From Blastococcus sp. TF02A-35 (lineage in GTDB: Bacteria; Actinomycetota; Actinomycetes; Mycobacteriales; Geodermatophilaceae), in the NCBI RefSeq assembly GCF_004571075.1, contig NZ_SPQP01000020.1, positions 1-64,000 of the forward strand: a DNA stretch of 64,000 bases, given 5' to 3'. The position numbers and the translations under genes are program-made. The notes beneath the pieces were generated by a model. It was not told the origin of the DNA, did no database searches, and was given only the letters and a program-made list of their open reading frames with translations. The first letter of the stretch is position 1. Each line of letters opens with the position of its first letter. Positions 31,691 to 40,330 of this stretch are shown here, piece by piece.

Positions 31691-32017
31691 TCAGACGTCG
31701 ACCACCAGGTCGCCGTCCACCTCCCGCACCGGGAACACGCGGACCGGCGCGGCGCCGCTGGTCGATGCGCCGTCGGACCACCGGTAGGCGTACTGGTGCA
31801 GCGGGCAGACCAGCACGTCGACGTCGGTCTGCCCGTCGGCCAGCGGCCCGCCCGCGTGCGGGCAGGCGGCCTGCGTGGCGTGCAGCGACCCCTCGCGGAG
31901 CCGGAACACCGCGACCTGCTCACCGCCGGCCACGAAGGTGCGCCCCTCCCCCGGCGGCACGTCGTCGACCCGGCCGACGACCACGCCGGTCGCCGTCGCG
32001 ACGTCGGCGACGCTCAT
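31691..32017 (-). CDS. nirD: assimilatory nitrite reductase small subunit
   Basis: 108-aa Rieske-like protein associated with NirB. The [2Fe-2S] ligands are intact: CPHAGG and CPLHQYAY. The N-terminus (VGRVDDVPPGEGRTF) and the closing VFPVREVDGDLVVDV are typical. In NirD of enteric bacteria the cluster ligands are missing, but actinobacterial forms often retain them, as here. ATG overlaps the nirB stop (ATGA). Confidence 0.93.
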   Translation of the reverse strand: MSVADVATATGVVVGRVDDVPPGEGRTFVAGGEQVAVFRLREGSLHATQAACPHAGGPLADGQTDVDVLVCPLHQYAYRWSDGASTSGAAPVRVFPVREVDGDLVVDV

Positions 32018-34542
32018 CGGACCGGCACCTTCGGCAGCGCCACCAGCGGCAGGGCCGGGCGGAACTGGCCCGGCGTGGCCGCCTCCTTCGCGTCCTGCCC
32101 CCAGGGGTCGGTGTACGCGTCGACCGAGCGCTGGATCCCGGCGTCGAGGTCGGCGCAGATGCCCTCGCTGTCCTCCAGCAGGACCGCCTTGATCCTCTCC
32201 AGCCCGATGCGGGGCACGAAGTCGTAGGTGCGCTCCAGCCAGTTGGCGTTCTCGCGGTAGTACTGCATGAACCGCCCGGCCAGCGTCATCACCGCGTCCC
32301 GGCCCTCGACGGTCGCCAGCAGGTCGCCCTTGCGGACGGAGGCGCCGGCCGCGCCCCCGATGTAGACCTCCCACCGGCCGTTGCCGACCGCGACGACGCC
32401 GACGTCCTTCACGTAGGCCTCGGCGCAGTTGCGGGGGCAGCCGACGACGGCGAGCTTCATCTTCGCCGGGCTCTCGATGCCCTGGAAGCGGGTCTCCAGG
32501 TCGATGCCCAGCTGCGTGGAGTCGTCGAGGCCGAAGCGGCAGAAGTCCGACCCGACGCAGGTCTTCACGGTGCGGAAGCTCTTGCCGTAGGCGTAGCCCG
32601 AGGGCATGCCGAGGTCGTTCCACATCGCCGGCAGGTCCTCCTTGCGGACGCCGAGCAGGTCGATGCGCTGGCCGCCGGTCACCTTCACCATCGGGACCTC
32701 GTACTTCTCGGCGACGTCGGCGATCCTCCGCAGCTGCGCCGGCGTCGTCACGCCACCCTTCATCTGGGGGACGACGGAGAACGTGCCGTCGCGCTGGATG
32801 TTGCCGTGGACCCGGTCGTTGATGAACTCGGCGTCCTTCTCCGGGATGTAGTCCGAGCCCCAGACCATCTTCAGCAGCGAGGTCAGGCCCATCTTCGACC
32901 TCGCGTCGTCCTTGCCGCCCGGGGCGAGCGCCGCGAAGACGGCCGAGACGCTGCGCAGGTCGTGCTCGCGGATGGCCCGCATCAGCTCGGGCTTCGGCAT
33001 GGGGATGCCGGGGACGTAGTAGCTGGCAGCCGGGTCCTCGGCGAGGTCGCCGTCGGCGGCCCACTCGACGATCTGCTTGACCAGCGACTTGCAGGAGCCG
33101 CAGCCCTTGCCGGCGCGGGTGCGGTCCATGACCTCGCCGACGCTGCCGCACCCGCCGGCGACCGCGCCGCAGATGTCGCCCTTGGAGACGCCGTTGCAGT
33201 TGCAGACCTGGGAGTCGGCCGGCATGTCGGCGACCCCGACCTCCTCGACGCCGTCGGAGAGGTCGACCAGCAGCCGGATCCGCTCCTCCGGCAGCGGCGC
33301 CCCGCGGTCGAAGGCCTGGGTCAGGAAGGCGACCTTGCGGGTGTCGCCGAGCAACGTGGCGCCGACCAGCTTGTCGTCGCGGATGACGACCGAGAGGTGC
33401 ACGCCGCGCCTGGGCTCGGAAATGACCAGGAACTCGTCGTCGTCCCGCTCGGGGGTGTTGATGCCCATGACCGCGACGTCGACCCCGACCACCTTGAGCT
33501 TGGTCGCGGTGCGGCTGCCGGTGTACTCGGCGCCGGGGTCCGTGCCGGTGAGCACGTCGGCCAGCACCCTGGCGTGCTCCCAGGCGGGGGCGACCAGGCC
33601 GTAGACCGAGCCGCGGTGCTGGGCGCACTCGCCGATCGCGTAGACGTCGGGGTCGTCGGTGCGCAGCTGGTCGTCGACGACGATCGCCCGCTCCACCTCC
33701 AGCCCGGACCGGACGGCGACGTCGGTGTGCGGGCGGACGCCGGCGGCGACGACGAGCAGGTCGCAGTCCAGCCGTCGGCCGTCCTTCAGCAGCACGCCCT
33801 CGACGTGGTCGCTGCCCAGCACCTCCGTGGCGAGGACGTCGAGGTGCACGCCGATGCCGAGCTCCTCGACGCTGCGCTTGAGGATCGCGCCGGCCTCGGC
33901 GTCCAGCTGGGCGTTCATCAGCCACGGCATCGCGTGCACCAGCTCGACCTGCAGCCCGTGGCCCTGCAGCGCGCGGGCCGCCTCCAGGCCGAGCAGCCCG
34001 CCGCCCATCACGACCGCCCGCGTGCAGCGGCCCGTGGCCTCGAGCATCGCGCGGGTCTCGTCGATGGTGCGGAAGCCGTAGACGCCCGGGAGCAGCTCGC
34101 CGTCGTCGCGGCGGACCCCGGCCATCGGCGGGATGAAGGAGTAGCTGCCGGTGGCCAGGACCAGGTGGTCGTAGGGGGTGACGCTGCCGTCGGCGGCGTG
34201 CACCTGCTTCGCGGCGGTGTCCACCCGCTCCACCCGGACGCCGGCCCGCAGGTCGATGCCGTTGTCGCAGTACCAGTCGTGGGAGTTGAGCACGATGTCG
34301 TCCTCGTGCGACTCCCCCGCGAGCACCGGGCTCAGCATGATCCGGTTGTAGTTGCCGTGCGGCTCGTCGCCGAAGACGGTGATGCGGAACTGCTCGCCGC
34401 CGCCGCGCTCGAGCACCTCCTCGACGAAGCGGGCACCGGCCATGCCGTTGCCGACGACGACGAGCCGACCGCGGGGGTCGAGCTCGTCGTCCAGGTGCAG
34501 GGTGCTGGTGCCGGCCAGTCGGGCCCCGAGGACGGCCCGCAT
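32014..34542 (-). CDS. nirB: assimilatory nitrite reductase large subunit
   Basis: 842-aa NAD(P)H-dependent siroheme enzyme reducing nitrite to ammonium in the cytoplasm. N-terminal FAD/NAD domain (VVVGNGMAGARFVEE at about 28-42; VVMGGGLLGLEAARAL at about 177-192), BFD [2Fe-2S] domain with C447, C449, C481 and C484, nitrite/sulfite reductase ferredoxin-like and 4Fe-4S/siroheme domains with C662, C668, C702 and C706 (TCVGSDFC and GCPRNC). ATG 34540-34542 shares one base with the nasA stop (TGATG). Confidence 0.97.
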   Translation of the reverse strand: MRAVLGARLAGTSTLHLDDELDPRGRLVVVGNGMAGARFVEEVLERGGGEQFRITVFGDEPHGNYNRIMLSPVLAGESHEDDIVLNSHDWYCDNGIDLRAGVRVERVDTAAKQVHAADGSVTPYDHLVLATGSYSFIPPMAGVRRDDGELLPGVYGFRTIDETRAMLEATGRCTRAVVMGGGLLGLEAARALQGHGLQVELVHAMPWLMNAQLDAEAGAILKRSVEELGIGVHLDVLATEVLGSDHVEGVLLKDGRRLDCDLLVVAAGVRPHTDVAVRSGLEVERAIVVDDQLRTDDPDVYAIGECAQHRGSVYGLVAPAWEHARVLADVLTGTDPGAEYTGSRTATKLKVVGVDVAVMGINTPERDDDEFLVISEPRRGVHLSVVIRDDKLVGATLLGDTRKVAFLTQAFDRGAPLPEERIRLLVDLSDGVEEVGVADMPADSQVCNCNGVSKGDICGAVAGGCGSVGEVMDRTRAGKGCGSCKSLVKQIVEWAADGDLAEDPAASYYVPGIPMPKPELMRAIREHDLRSVSAVFAALAPGGKDDARSKMGLTSLLKMVWGSDYIPEKDAEFINDRVHGNIQRDGTFSVVPQMKGGVTTPAQLRRIADVAEKYEVPMVKVTGGQRIDLLGVRKEDLPAMWNDLGMPSGYAYGKSFRTVKTCVGSDFCRFGLDDSTQLGIDLETRFQGIESPAKMKLAVVGCPRNCAEAYVKDVGVVAVGNGRWEVYIGGAAGASVRKGDLLATVEGRDAVMTLAGRFMQYYRENANWLERTYDFVPRIGLERIKAVLLEDSEGICADLDAGIQRSVDAYTDPWGQDAKEAATPGQFRPALPLVALPKVPVR

Positions 34543-34889
34543 CAGACCTCCACCAGCCCGAGGTCGACGACGATCTCGCCGGTGGTCCCCTCGGGCGCGG
34601 CCGCGTGCAGCTCGACCACGGAGCCGCCGGGCAGGTCCTCGACCACCCGCAGCGGCACGTGCGTGTCGGCCTTCGCCCCGATCGGGAACCAGCGCATCGG
34701 CTCGCCGTCGCGCACCAGCAGGACGTACACCAGCTCGCCGGTGGCGTTGCCGCCGCGGAAGTACAGCGCCTGCGCGCTGCACCCGGCGGGCACGGTGTAC
34801 CGCAGCGCCGGGTCGACCGGGCCGGGCTTCGCCAGCCCCTCGCCGGTGATCGGGAAGACGCCTTGCAGGAAGCGGGGTGTGCTCTTCAC
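34542..34889 (-). other. candidate internal, in-frame translation start producing a separate nasA C-terminal protein
   Basis: Within nasA, AGGAGA (34896-34901, minus strand) is followed after exactly 6 bases by GTG (34887-34889), in frame with nasA. Translation from here gives a 115-aa protein beginning VKSTPRFLQGVF. The preceding nasA segment is a low-complexity Pro-rich linker, as expected for an ancestral junction between two genes. Both a fused and a free form may be made. Confidence 0.5.
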
Positions 34890-37151
34890 GGGGGTTCTCC
34901 TGGCGGTCGTCGAACGGGGCGTCGGTCGGGACGGCGGGTGCGGCACCGGAGCGGTCGGGGGCCGGTGCCCGGTCGGGCGCGGCTGGGTGGCCGCCGCGGG
35001 CGGCGGGAGGCGTTCCTCCGGCCCGCTGACGCGGGTGACGGAGACGGCGCAGGCCTTGAAGGGGGGCATCTTCGACGTCGGGTCGAGCGCGCCGGCGTCG
35101 GTGAGCGCGTTGGCGCTGGCGCCGCCGCCCCAGTGGAAGGGCACGAACACGACGTCGGGCCGGATGGTGTCGGTGAGCTGGGCGTGGAAGCGGGCGCGCC
35201 CGCGGCGGGTGGCGAGCTCCACCACGTCGTCCTGCTCGATCCCGAGCCGCCGGGCGAGGTCGGGGTGCAGCTCGGCGCGCGGCGTGGGCGCGACGAGCTG
35301 CAGGCTGCGGGTGCGACGGGTCTGGGTGCCCGACTGGTACTGGGCGAGGACCCGGCCGGTGGTGAGCACGAAGGGGTGGTCGGCGTCGGGCCGCTCGTTC
35401 GCCTCGACGTGCTCGACGCGCAGGAACCGCGCCCGCCCGTCGGGGGTGGCGAACCGCTCGGTGAACAGCCGGGGAGTGCCGGGGTGCGTCTCGTCGGGGC
35501 AGGGCCAGAAGACGCCCTGCTCCTCGTCGATGCGCCGGTAGCTGATGCCGGAGTAGTCGGCCGTCCCGCCGGCACTGGCCCGGCGCAGCTCCTCGAACAC
35601 GGTTTCCGGGTCGCCGCTGAACGTCGCGCCTGCGCCGAGCCGGTCGGCGAGCGCGGCCAGCAGCTGGAGGTCGTCGGGAACACCCTGCGGCGGGTCCAGC
35701 GCCCGGCGGCGGCGGATGACCCGGCCCTCGAGGTTGGTCATGGTCCCGGCCTCCTCCGCCCACATCGCGCTGGGCAGGACGACGTCGGCCAGCTCGGCGG
35801 TCTCGGAGAGGAAGAAGTCGCTGACGGCGAGGAAGTCCAGGTCGCGCAGCCGGCTGACCACCCGCCGGGCGTCGGGCGCGCTGACCGCGACGTTGCTGGC
35901 GAGGACCAGCAGGGTCCGGACACCGCCCTCGGTGCCGAGCGCGTCGAGCAGCTCGAAGGCGCTCCTCCCCGGCATCGGCAGGTCGTCGGGGTCGACCCCC
36001 CAGACCGCGGCGACGTGCGCGCGGGCTGCGGGGTCGGCCAGCGACCGGTACCCGGGCAGCTGGTCGGCCTTCTGCCCGTGCTCGCGGCCGCCCTGCCCGT
36101 TGCCCTGGCCGGTGACGGTGCCCCAGCCGCTCCCCCGCCGCCCGGGCAGGCCGAGGGCGAGCGCGAGGTTGATCCACGCCTGGGCGGTGTCGGTGCCGCT
36201 GCGGTGCTGCTCGGCGCCGCGGGCGGTGAGGATCATCGCCTTGTCCGCCCGAGCCGGGGCGTAGACGGTGCGGCGCTGGTCGGCGACCGGCACACCGGTG
36301 AGCCGCTCGACGCGGTCGGGCCAGTAGGCGGCGACCCCGGTCCGGACGTCCTCGAAGCCGGTGGTGCGGCTCTGGACGTACTCGGTGTCGACCAGGCCCT
36401 CGGCGACCGCGATGTGCAGCAGGCCGTTGGCCAGCGCCAGGTCGGTGCCGGGCAGCGGCTGCAGGTGCAGGGCGGCGTTCCGCGCGGTCGCGGTGCGCCG
36501 CGGGTCCACGACGATGTGCTGCGCGCCCCGCTCCCGGCCGGCGTCGAACCACTGCATCGCCGGCGGCATGGTGTCGGCCGGGTTGCTGCCGACCAGGACG
36601 ACGACGTCGGCGTCGGCGATGTCGGCCAGCGGGAAGGGCAGGCCCCGGTCCAGCCCGAACGCGCGGTTGGCGGCGCCCGCGGCCGAGGACATGCAGAACC
36701 GGCCGTTGTAGTCGATGGCGGAGGTGCGCAGCGCGACGCGGGCGAACTTGCCGAACTGGTAGGCCTGCTCGTTGGTCAGCGACCCGCCACCGAAGCAGCC
36801 GACGGCGTCCCGGCCGTGACCGGCCTGCGTGCTGCGGATGGCCGCGACCAGCCGGTCCAGCGCCTCGTCCCAGGTGCTCTCCACCAGCGGGCTGGTGCGG
36901 TCCCCGGGGACGGCGCGGACCAGCGGCCGGGTGAGCCGCTCGGGGTGGTCGAGCAGCTCGGCCGACGACCAGCCCTTGGAGCACAGGCCACCGCGGTTGG
37001 TCGGGAAGTCCAGCGGGACCAGCGTCGCCGGACGGTCCCCGGCGGTCACCGCCATCCCGCACTGGAGGGAGCAGTAGGGGCAGTGCGTGCTCGTCGTCCG
37101 GCTCGTGCGCGCGCCAGGGACGGCGGTGGGCGGCGAGGCGGGAGCGGGCAC
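34542..37151 (-). CDS. nasA: assimilatory nitrate reductase catalytic subunit with C-terminal extension
   Basis: 869-aa molybdopterin (bis-MGD) enzyme reducing nitrate to nitrite. The [4Fe-4S] ligands are C24, C27, C31 (CPYCSLQC) and C57 (CSK); SNPADTMPP, GQGNGQGGREHG and the molydop-binding C-domain (FVLTTGRVLAQYQSGTQTRR) follow. After about residue 708 comes a Pro/Arg/Thr-rich linker (to about 754), then a 115-residue module (755-869) without cofactor motifs that I do not recognise and that has its own internal ribosome binding site. GTG start at 37149-37151 has no strong Shine-Dalgarno. First gene of nasA-nirB-nirD; the shared 49-base element lies upstream. Confidence 0.95.
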   Translation of the reverse strand: MPAPASPPTAVPGARTSRTTSTHCPYCSLQCGMAVTAGDRPATLVPLDFPTNRGGLCSKGWSSAELLDHPERLTRPLVRAVPGDRTSPLVESTWDEALDRLVAAIRSTQAGHGRDAVGCFGGGSLTNEQAYQFGKFARVALRTSAIDYNGRFCMSSAAGAANRAFGLDRGLPFPLADIADADVVVLVGSNPADTMPPAMQWFDAGRERGAQHIVVDPRRTATARNAALHLQPLPGTDLALANGLLHIAVAEGLVDTEYVQSRTTGFEDVRTGVAAYWPDRVERLTGVPVADQRRTVYAPARADKAMILTARGAEQHRSGTDTAQAWINLALALGLPGRRGSGWGTVTGQGNGQGGREHGQKADQLPGYRSLADPAARAHVAAVWGVDPDDLPMPGRSAFELLDALGTEGGVRTLLVLASNVAVSAPDARRVVSRLRDLDFLAVSDFFLSETAELADVVLPSAMWAEEAGTMTNLEGRVIRRRRALDPPQGVPDDLQLLAALADRLGAGATFSGDPETVFEELRRASAGGTADYSGISYRRIDEEQGVFWPCPDETHPGTPRLFTERFATPDGRARFLRVEHVEANERPDADHPFVLTTGRVLAQYQSGTQTRRTRSLQLVAPTPRAELHPDLARRLGIEQDDVVELATRRGRARFHAQLTDTIRPDVVFVPFHWGGGASANALTDAGALDPTSKMPPFKACAVSVTRVSGPEERLPPPAAATQPRPTGHRPPTAPVPHPPSRPTPRSTTARRTPVKSTPRFLQGVFPITGEGLAKPGPVDPALRYTVPAGCSAQALYFRGGNATGELVYVLLVRDGEPMRWFPIGAKADTHVPLRVVEDLPGGSVVELHAAAPEGTTGEIVVDLGLVEV

Positions 37152-37174
37152 GGGGACGAGAGTGCGTCGCCGTC

Positions 37175-37223
37175 GTTTCCCGCCGTCGACCCCGGCGTCA
37201 ACGCTGCGTTCCGTTCACCTCAC
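37175..37223 (-). promoter_or_regulatory. nitrate-regulon element upstream of nasA
   Basis: On the minus strand: GTGAG-GTGAAC-GGAAC (37223-37208), TTGAC (37201-37197) and GAAAC (37179-37175). It matches the narK element in order, total length (49 bases) and distance to the start codon (24 bases). GTGAG-N6-GGAAC resembles a GlnR box; read on the plus strand it also contains one GTTCACC unit of the PHO-box type. Confidence 0.6.
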
Positions 37224-37270
37224 GGTGGCCGCCGGGCGGGTGTGCGGTGCCGCCGTGGTCGAATTCGGGG

Positions 37271-37933
37271 GTGACTCCTCCCGGCCCGACCGTCCGCCGG
37301 ATCGACGACCCCGACGAGCCCGGCCCCGACGTCCGGGTGGCCGAGCAGCGCGACGTCCCGGCGATCGCCGCCACGCTCACCGTCGCGCTGGCCGACTCCC
37401 GCTGGACCCGGTGGGCGCTCCCCGACGACGGGCGCATGCAACGGCTGACCCGCCTCCACGAGCTGGACGCCGCCCACCGCGGGGTGTCCACCGGCACGGC
37501 CTGGGTCACCGAGGACCTCGACGCCGTCGCCGTCTGGGAGCCGCCGGCCGGTGCTGCCGGCACGCGGCCGCTGCCCGACGACGTGCGGCGCGCGCTGGCC
37601 CAGGAGCTGCCCTACCTGGGCGGGTCGCGGGCGCGCGTCGTCGCCGAGACCGAGGCACTGGTCACCGCGGCCCTGCCGGACGAGCCGCACTGGCGGCTGC
37701 GGCACCTCGGCGTCCGGCCGTCCTCCCGCCGCCGGGGGCTCGCCGCCGCCGTCATGGCGCCGGTGCTGGTGCGCTGCGACGCCGAGAGGACCAAGGCCGC
37801 CGTCGCCGTGACCAGCTGGGCGAACGTCCGCTTCCTGCGCGGCTTCGGCTTCCAGCCGACGGAGACGACCCGGACGACGGACGACGAGCTCCCCCTGTGG
37901 GTGCTGGTCCGCGAGCCGCTCTCGCTGCGCTGA
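37271..37933 (+). CDS. GNAT-family N-acetyltransferase
   Basis: 220 aa from GTG 37271 (an upstream GTG at 37247 is possible). Acetyl-CoA binding motif LRHLGVRPSSRRRGLAAAVM and the C-terminal ANVRFLRGFGFQP are the conserved GNAT elements. Divergent from nasA. Substrate unknown. Confidence 0.82.
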   Translation: MTPPGPTVRRIDDPDEPGPDVRVAEQRDVPAIAATLTVALADSRWTRWALPDDGRMQRLTRLHELDAAHRGVSTGTAWVTEDLDAVAVWEPPAGAAGTRPLPDDVRRALAQELPYLGGSRARVVAETEALVTAALPDEPHWRLRHLGVRPSSRRRGLAAAVMAPVLVRCDAERTKAAVAVTSWANVRFLRGFGFQPTETTRTTDDELPLWVLVREPLSLR

Positions 37934-37956
37934 CCCCACCCACCCGAGAGGACCCC

Positions 37957-38856
37957 GTGCCCAGCTCCGTCGCCCGCCTGCTGCCCCCGCTGTTCCGCCT
38001 GCTCGGCTTCCGGCGGGAGTTCGACTCCCCCGAGGCCTTGCTGGCCGGCGTCCAGGAGCGGCTGGTGCGTCCCGTCCCCTACGGGCCGCCGCGCGGGCTT
38101 CGCTCGGTGCGGATCGAGCGGGACGTCGAGCACGAGACGGGCTGGCCGGTCTACCGGGTCCTGCCCCGGGACCGGACGCCGACCGGCGCCGCCGTCTACG
38201 TCCACGGGGGCGCCTGGGTCAATCAGATCCACCCGCTGCACTGGCGGCTCGTCGCCGGGCTCGCCGCCCGCAGCGGGGTCGCGATCACCGTTCCGATCTA
38301 CCCGCTCGCGCCGATGGGGACGGCGGCGGTGGTGGTGCCCGCCGTGGCCGACCTGGTCGCCGGTCTCGTCGAGCGTTCCGGCGCGGAGCGGGTCACCGTG
38401 CTGGGCGACTCGGCGGGCGGCCAGATCGGGCTCTCCGCCGCCCTGCTGCTGCGCGACCGCGGGGTGCCGCCGCTGCACGGGACGGTGCTCATCTCCCCCG
38501 CGCTGGACCTCACGCTGGCCAACCCGGAGATCGAGATCGTCGAGCGCACCGATCCGTGGCTGGCTCGTGCCGGCACCCACGCGGCGATCGACCTGTGGCG
38601 AGGCGACCTGCCGCGCACCGACCCCGTGGTGAGCCCGCTCTTCGGCGACCTGGCCGGGCTCGGCCCGCTCACCGTGTTCAGCGGCACGCGCGACATCACC
38701 AGCCCGGACACCCGGCTGCTGGTCACCCGCGCCCGTGCGGCCGGTGTGCAGGTCGACCACCACGAGGAGGAGGGCCTGGTCCACGTGCACGCGCTGCTAC
38801 CGGTGCCGGAGGGGAAGCGGGCACGTCGGCTCATCGTCGACGTCCTCGGCGCGTGA
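37957..38856 (+). CDS. alpha/beta hydrolase (hormone-sensitive lipase family)
   Basis: 299 aa from GTG 37957 with GAGAGG upstream. HSL-type oxyanion motif VHGGAW, nucleophile elbow GDSAGG, acid and His regions near GTRDITSPD and EEGLVHVHALLP. Carboxylesterase/lipase-like, cytoplasmic. Its stop overlaps the GTG of the next gene (GTGA), so the two are translationally coupled. Confidence 0.88.
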   Translation: MPSSVARLLPPLFRLLGFRREFDSPEALLAGVQERLVRPVPYGPPRGLRSVRIERDVEHETGWPVYRVLPRDRTPTGAAVYVHGGAWVNQIHPLHWRLVAGLAARSGVAITVPIYPLAPMGTAAVVVPAVADLVAGLVERSGAERVTVLGDSAGGQIGLSAALLLRDRGVPPLHGTVLISPALDLTLANPEIEIVERTDPWLARAGTHAAIDLWRGDLPRTDPVVSPLFGDLAGLGPLTVFSGTRDITSPDTRLLVTRARAAGVQVDHHEEEGLVHVHALLPVPEGKRARRLIVDVLGA

Positions 38857-39503
38857 CGCCCTCCGATGCGGGTCAGCCGGAACTGCTCGCGACCCGTGCG
38901 GCCTACGACACGGTGGCCGAGGACTACGCCGATCTGCTCCGGGACGAGCTGGCCGGCAAGCCGCTGGACCGCGCGCTCCTGGGCGCGTTCGCCGAGCTCG
39001 TGGTCGAGGGACCGGTCCTCGACGCGGGCTGCGGTCCAGGGCGGATCGCGGCCCACCTCGCCTCGCTCGGCCTGGACGTGCGCGGGATCGACCTCTCCCC
39101 CGGCATGGTCGCCGTCGCCCGGCGCGACCACCCGGAGCTGCGGTTCGACGTCGGGTCGCTGACCGCCCTGGACCTCCCGGACGCGTCGTTCGGTGGGGTT
39201 CTGGCCTGGTACTCGCTCATCCACCTGCCACCGGACCAGCTCCGGGTCGCCGTCGAGGAGCTGGCGAGGGTCCTCCGGCCCGGTGGTCCGCTGCTGACCG
39301 CCTTCCAGGTCGGTTCGGGGACCGTTCGCGTCGACCGTCCCTACGGGCACGACGTCGAGCTGCACGCCTGCCGGCTGGATCCCGACGAGCTCGCCGAGCT
39401 GCTCGGGCAGGCCGGTGTGCCCGTGGTCGCCCGGACGATCCGCGCACCGCAGGCGTGGGAGCGGACGCCGCAGGCCTACCTGCTGGCGCGCCGCGAGGGC
39501 TGA
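38853..39503 (+). CDS. class I SAM-dependent methyltransferase
   Basis: 216 aa from GTG 38853, overlapping the hydrolase stop. AYDTVAEDYADLL start, motif I VLDAGCGPGRIAAHLA, IDLSPGMV, and the Methyltransf_11 pattern ALDLPDASFGGVLAWYSLIHLP and LARVLRPGG. Small-molecule methylation is likely; substrate unknown. Confidence 0.88.
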   Translation: MTPSDAGQPELLATRAAYDTVAEDYADLLRDELAGKPLDRALLGAFAELVVEGPVLDAGCGPGRIAAHLASLGLDVRGIDLSPGMVAVARRDHPELRFDVGSLTALDLPDASFGGVLAWYSLIHLPPDQLRVAVEELARVLRPGGPLLTAFQVGSGTVRVDRPYGHDVELHACRLDPDELAELLGQAGVPVVARTIRAPQAWERTPQAYLLARREG

Positions 39504-39588
39504 CGCCGGTGGGACGGCGCGGCCCGCCGTCGTCACCGCTGACCGTGCCCACCGATGACTTCCCGGCTCGGCGGCGGTCGTACACGCC

Positions 39589-39870
39589 ATGACCGACGCC
39601 GCGCACCTGGACCTCACGTTCACCGCACCCATCGAGAAGGACGGCGCCTTCCCGACCTACCTCGTGGTGCCCGACTCGGCCGAGGTGCTCGGCACCCGGC
39701 GCGCCGTGAAGGTGACCGGCACCGCCGACGGGCACGCCTTCGCCGCCACCCTGATGCCCTCGGGCAGCGGACCGCACTGGCTGCCGCTGCGTGCCGCGAT
39801 CTGCACCGCCATCGGCAAGGGACGGGCGGGTGACCAGGTCACCGTCCACCTGCAGCAGCGGCTGAGCTAG
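39589..39870 (+). CDS. DUF1905-domain protein
   Basis: 93 aa from ATG 39589. The pattern FTAPIEKDGAFPTYLVVPDSAEVLGTRRAVKVTGTADG, followed by LMPSGSGPHWLPLRAAI and GKGRAGDQVTVHL, matches the small beta-barrel DUF1905 family, sometimes fused to YdeI-like domains. Function unknown. Its TAG stop shares CTAG with the convergent arfB gene. Confidence 0.8.
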   Translation: MTDAAHLDLTFTAPIEKDGAFPTYLVVPDSAEVLGTRRAVKVTGTADGHAFAATLMPSGSGPHWLPLRAAICTAIGKGRAGDQVTVHLQQRLS

Positions 39871-40307
39871 TCCCAGGAGCCCCGCTGCTTCTTCAGCTGG
39901 CTGCGCTGCTTCTTCGCCTGGATCCGGCGCTCCTGGGACCCCTTGGTCGGCTTCGTCCGCCGCCGGGCGGGGGCCGGGGGCGCCAGGGCCGCACGCAGCA
40001 CCGCGGCCAGCCGCTCCCTGGCGGCCTGCCGGTTGCGCAGCTGCTGGCGGTGCTCGCTGGCGGCGATGGTGAGGACGCCGTCGACCAGCCGGGAGCCGAG
40101 CCGCGACGCCAGCCGGGCGCGCTGCGGGTCGCTCAGGCCGGGGACCTCCAGCGGCCGCACCGACAGCTCGACCCGCGAGTCGGCGGTGTTGACACCCTGG
40201 CCGCCCGGCCCCGAGGACCGGGAGAACCGCCAGGACAGGGCGCCCGCGGGCACGACGAGGGAACCGGTGACGGGCAGGTCACCGGAGGCGTCGTCGGTCG
40301 CGGGCAC
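39867..40307 (-). CDS. arfB: ArfB/ICT1-type alternative ribosome-rescue peptidyl-tRNA hydrolase
   Basis: 146 aa from GTG 40305-40307. The release-factor GGQ motif is in SSGPGGQGVNTADSRVEL, and the protein ends in a basic tail (RRRTKPTKGSQERRIQAKKQRSQLKKQ in pattern) that in ArfB/YaeJ enters the empty mRNA channel of stalled ribosomes. The lack of RF-1 codon-recognition domains distinguishes it from prfA/prfB. Rescues non-stop ribosomes alongside tmRNA. Confidence 0.9.
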   Translation of the reverse strand: MPATDDASGDLPVTGSLVVPAGALSWRFSRSSGPGGQGVNTADSRVELSVRPLEVPGLSDPQRARLASRLGSRLVDGVLTIAASEHRQQLRNRQAARERLAAVLRAALAPPAPARRRTKPTKGSQERRIQAKKQRSQLKKQRGSWD

Positions 40308-40330
40308 CCGCCCAGTCTGGCCGACGGTGA

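Noticed and set aside
32014-37062. 1682-codon minus frame suggesting a giant nirB fusion
   Set aside because: Only the part below 34542 is nirB. The upstream half is an out-of-frame shadow of nasA, whose true frame carries all the molybdenum enzyme motifs.
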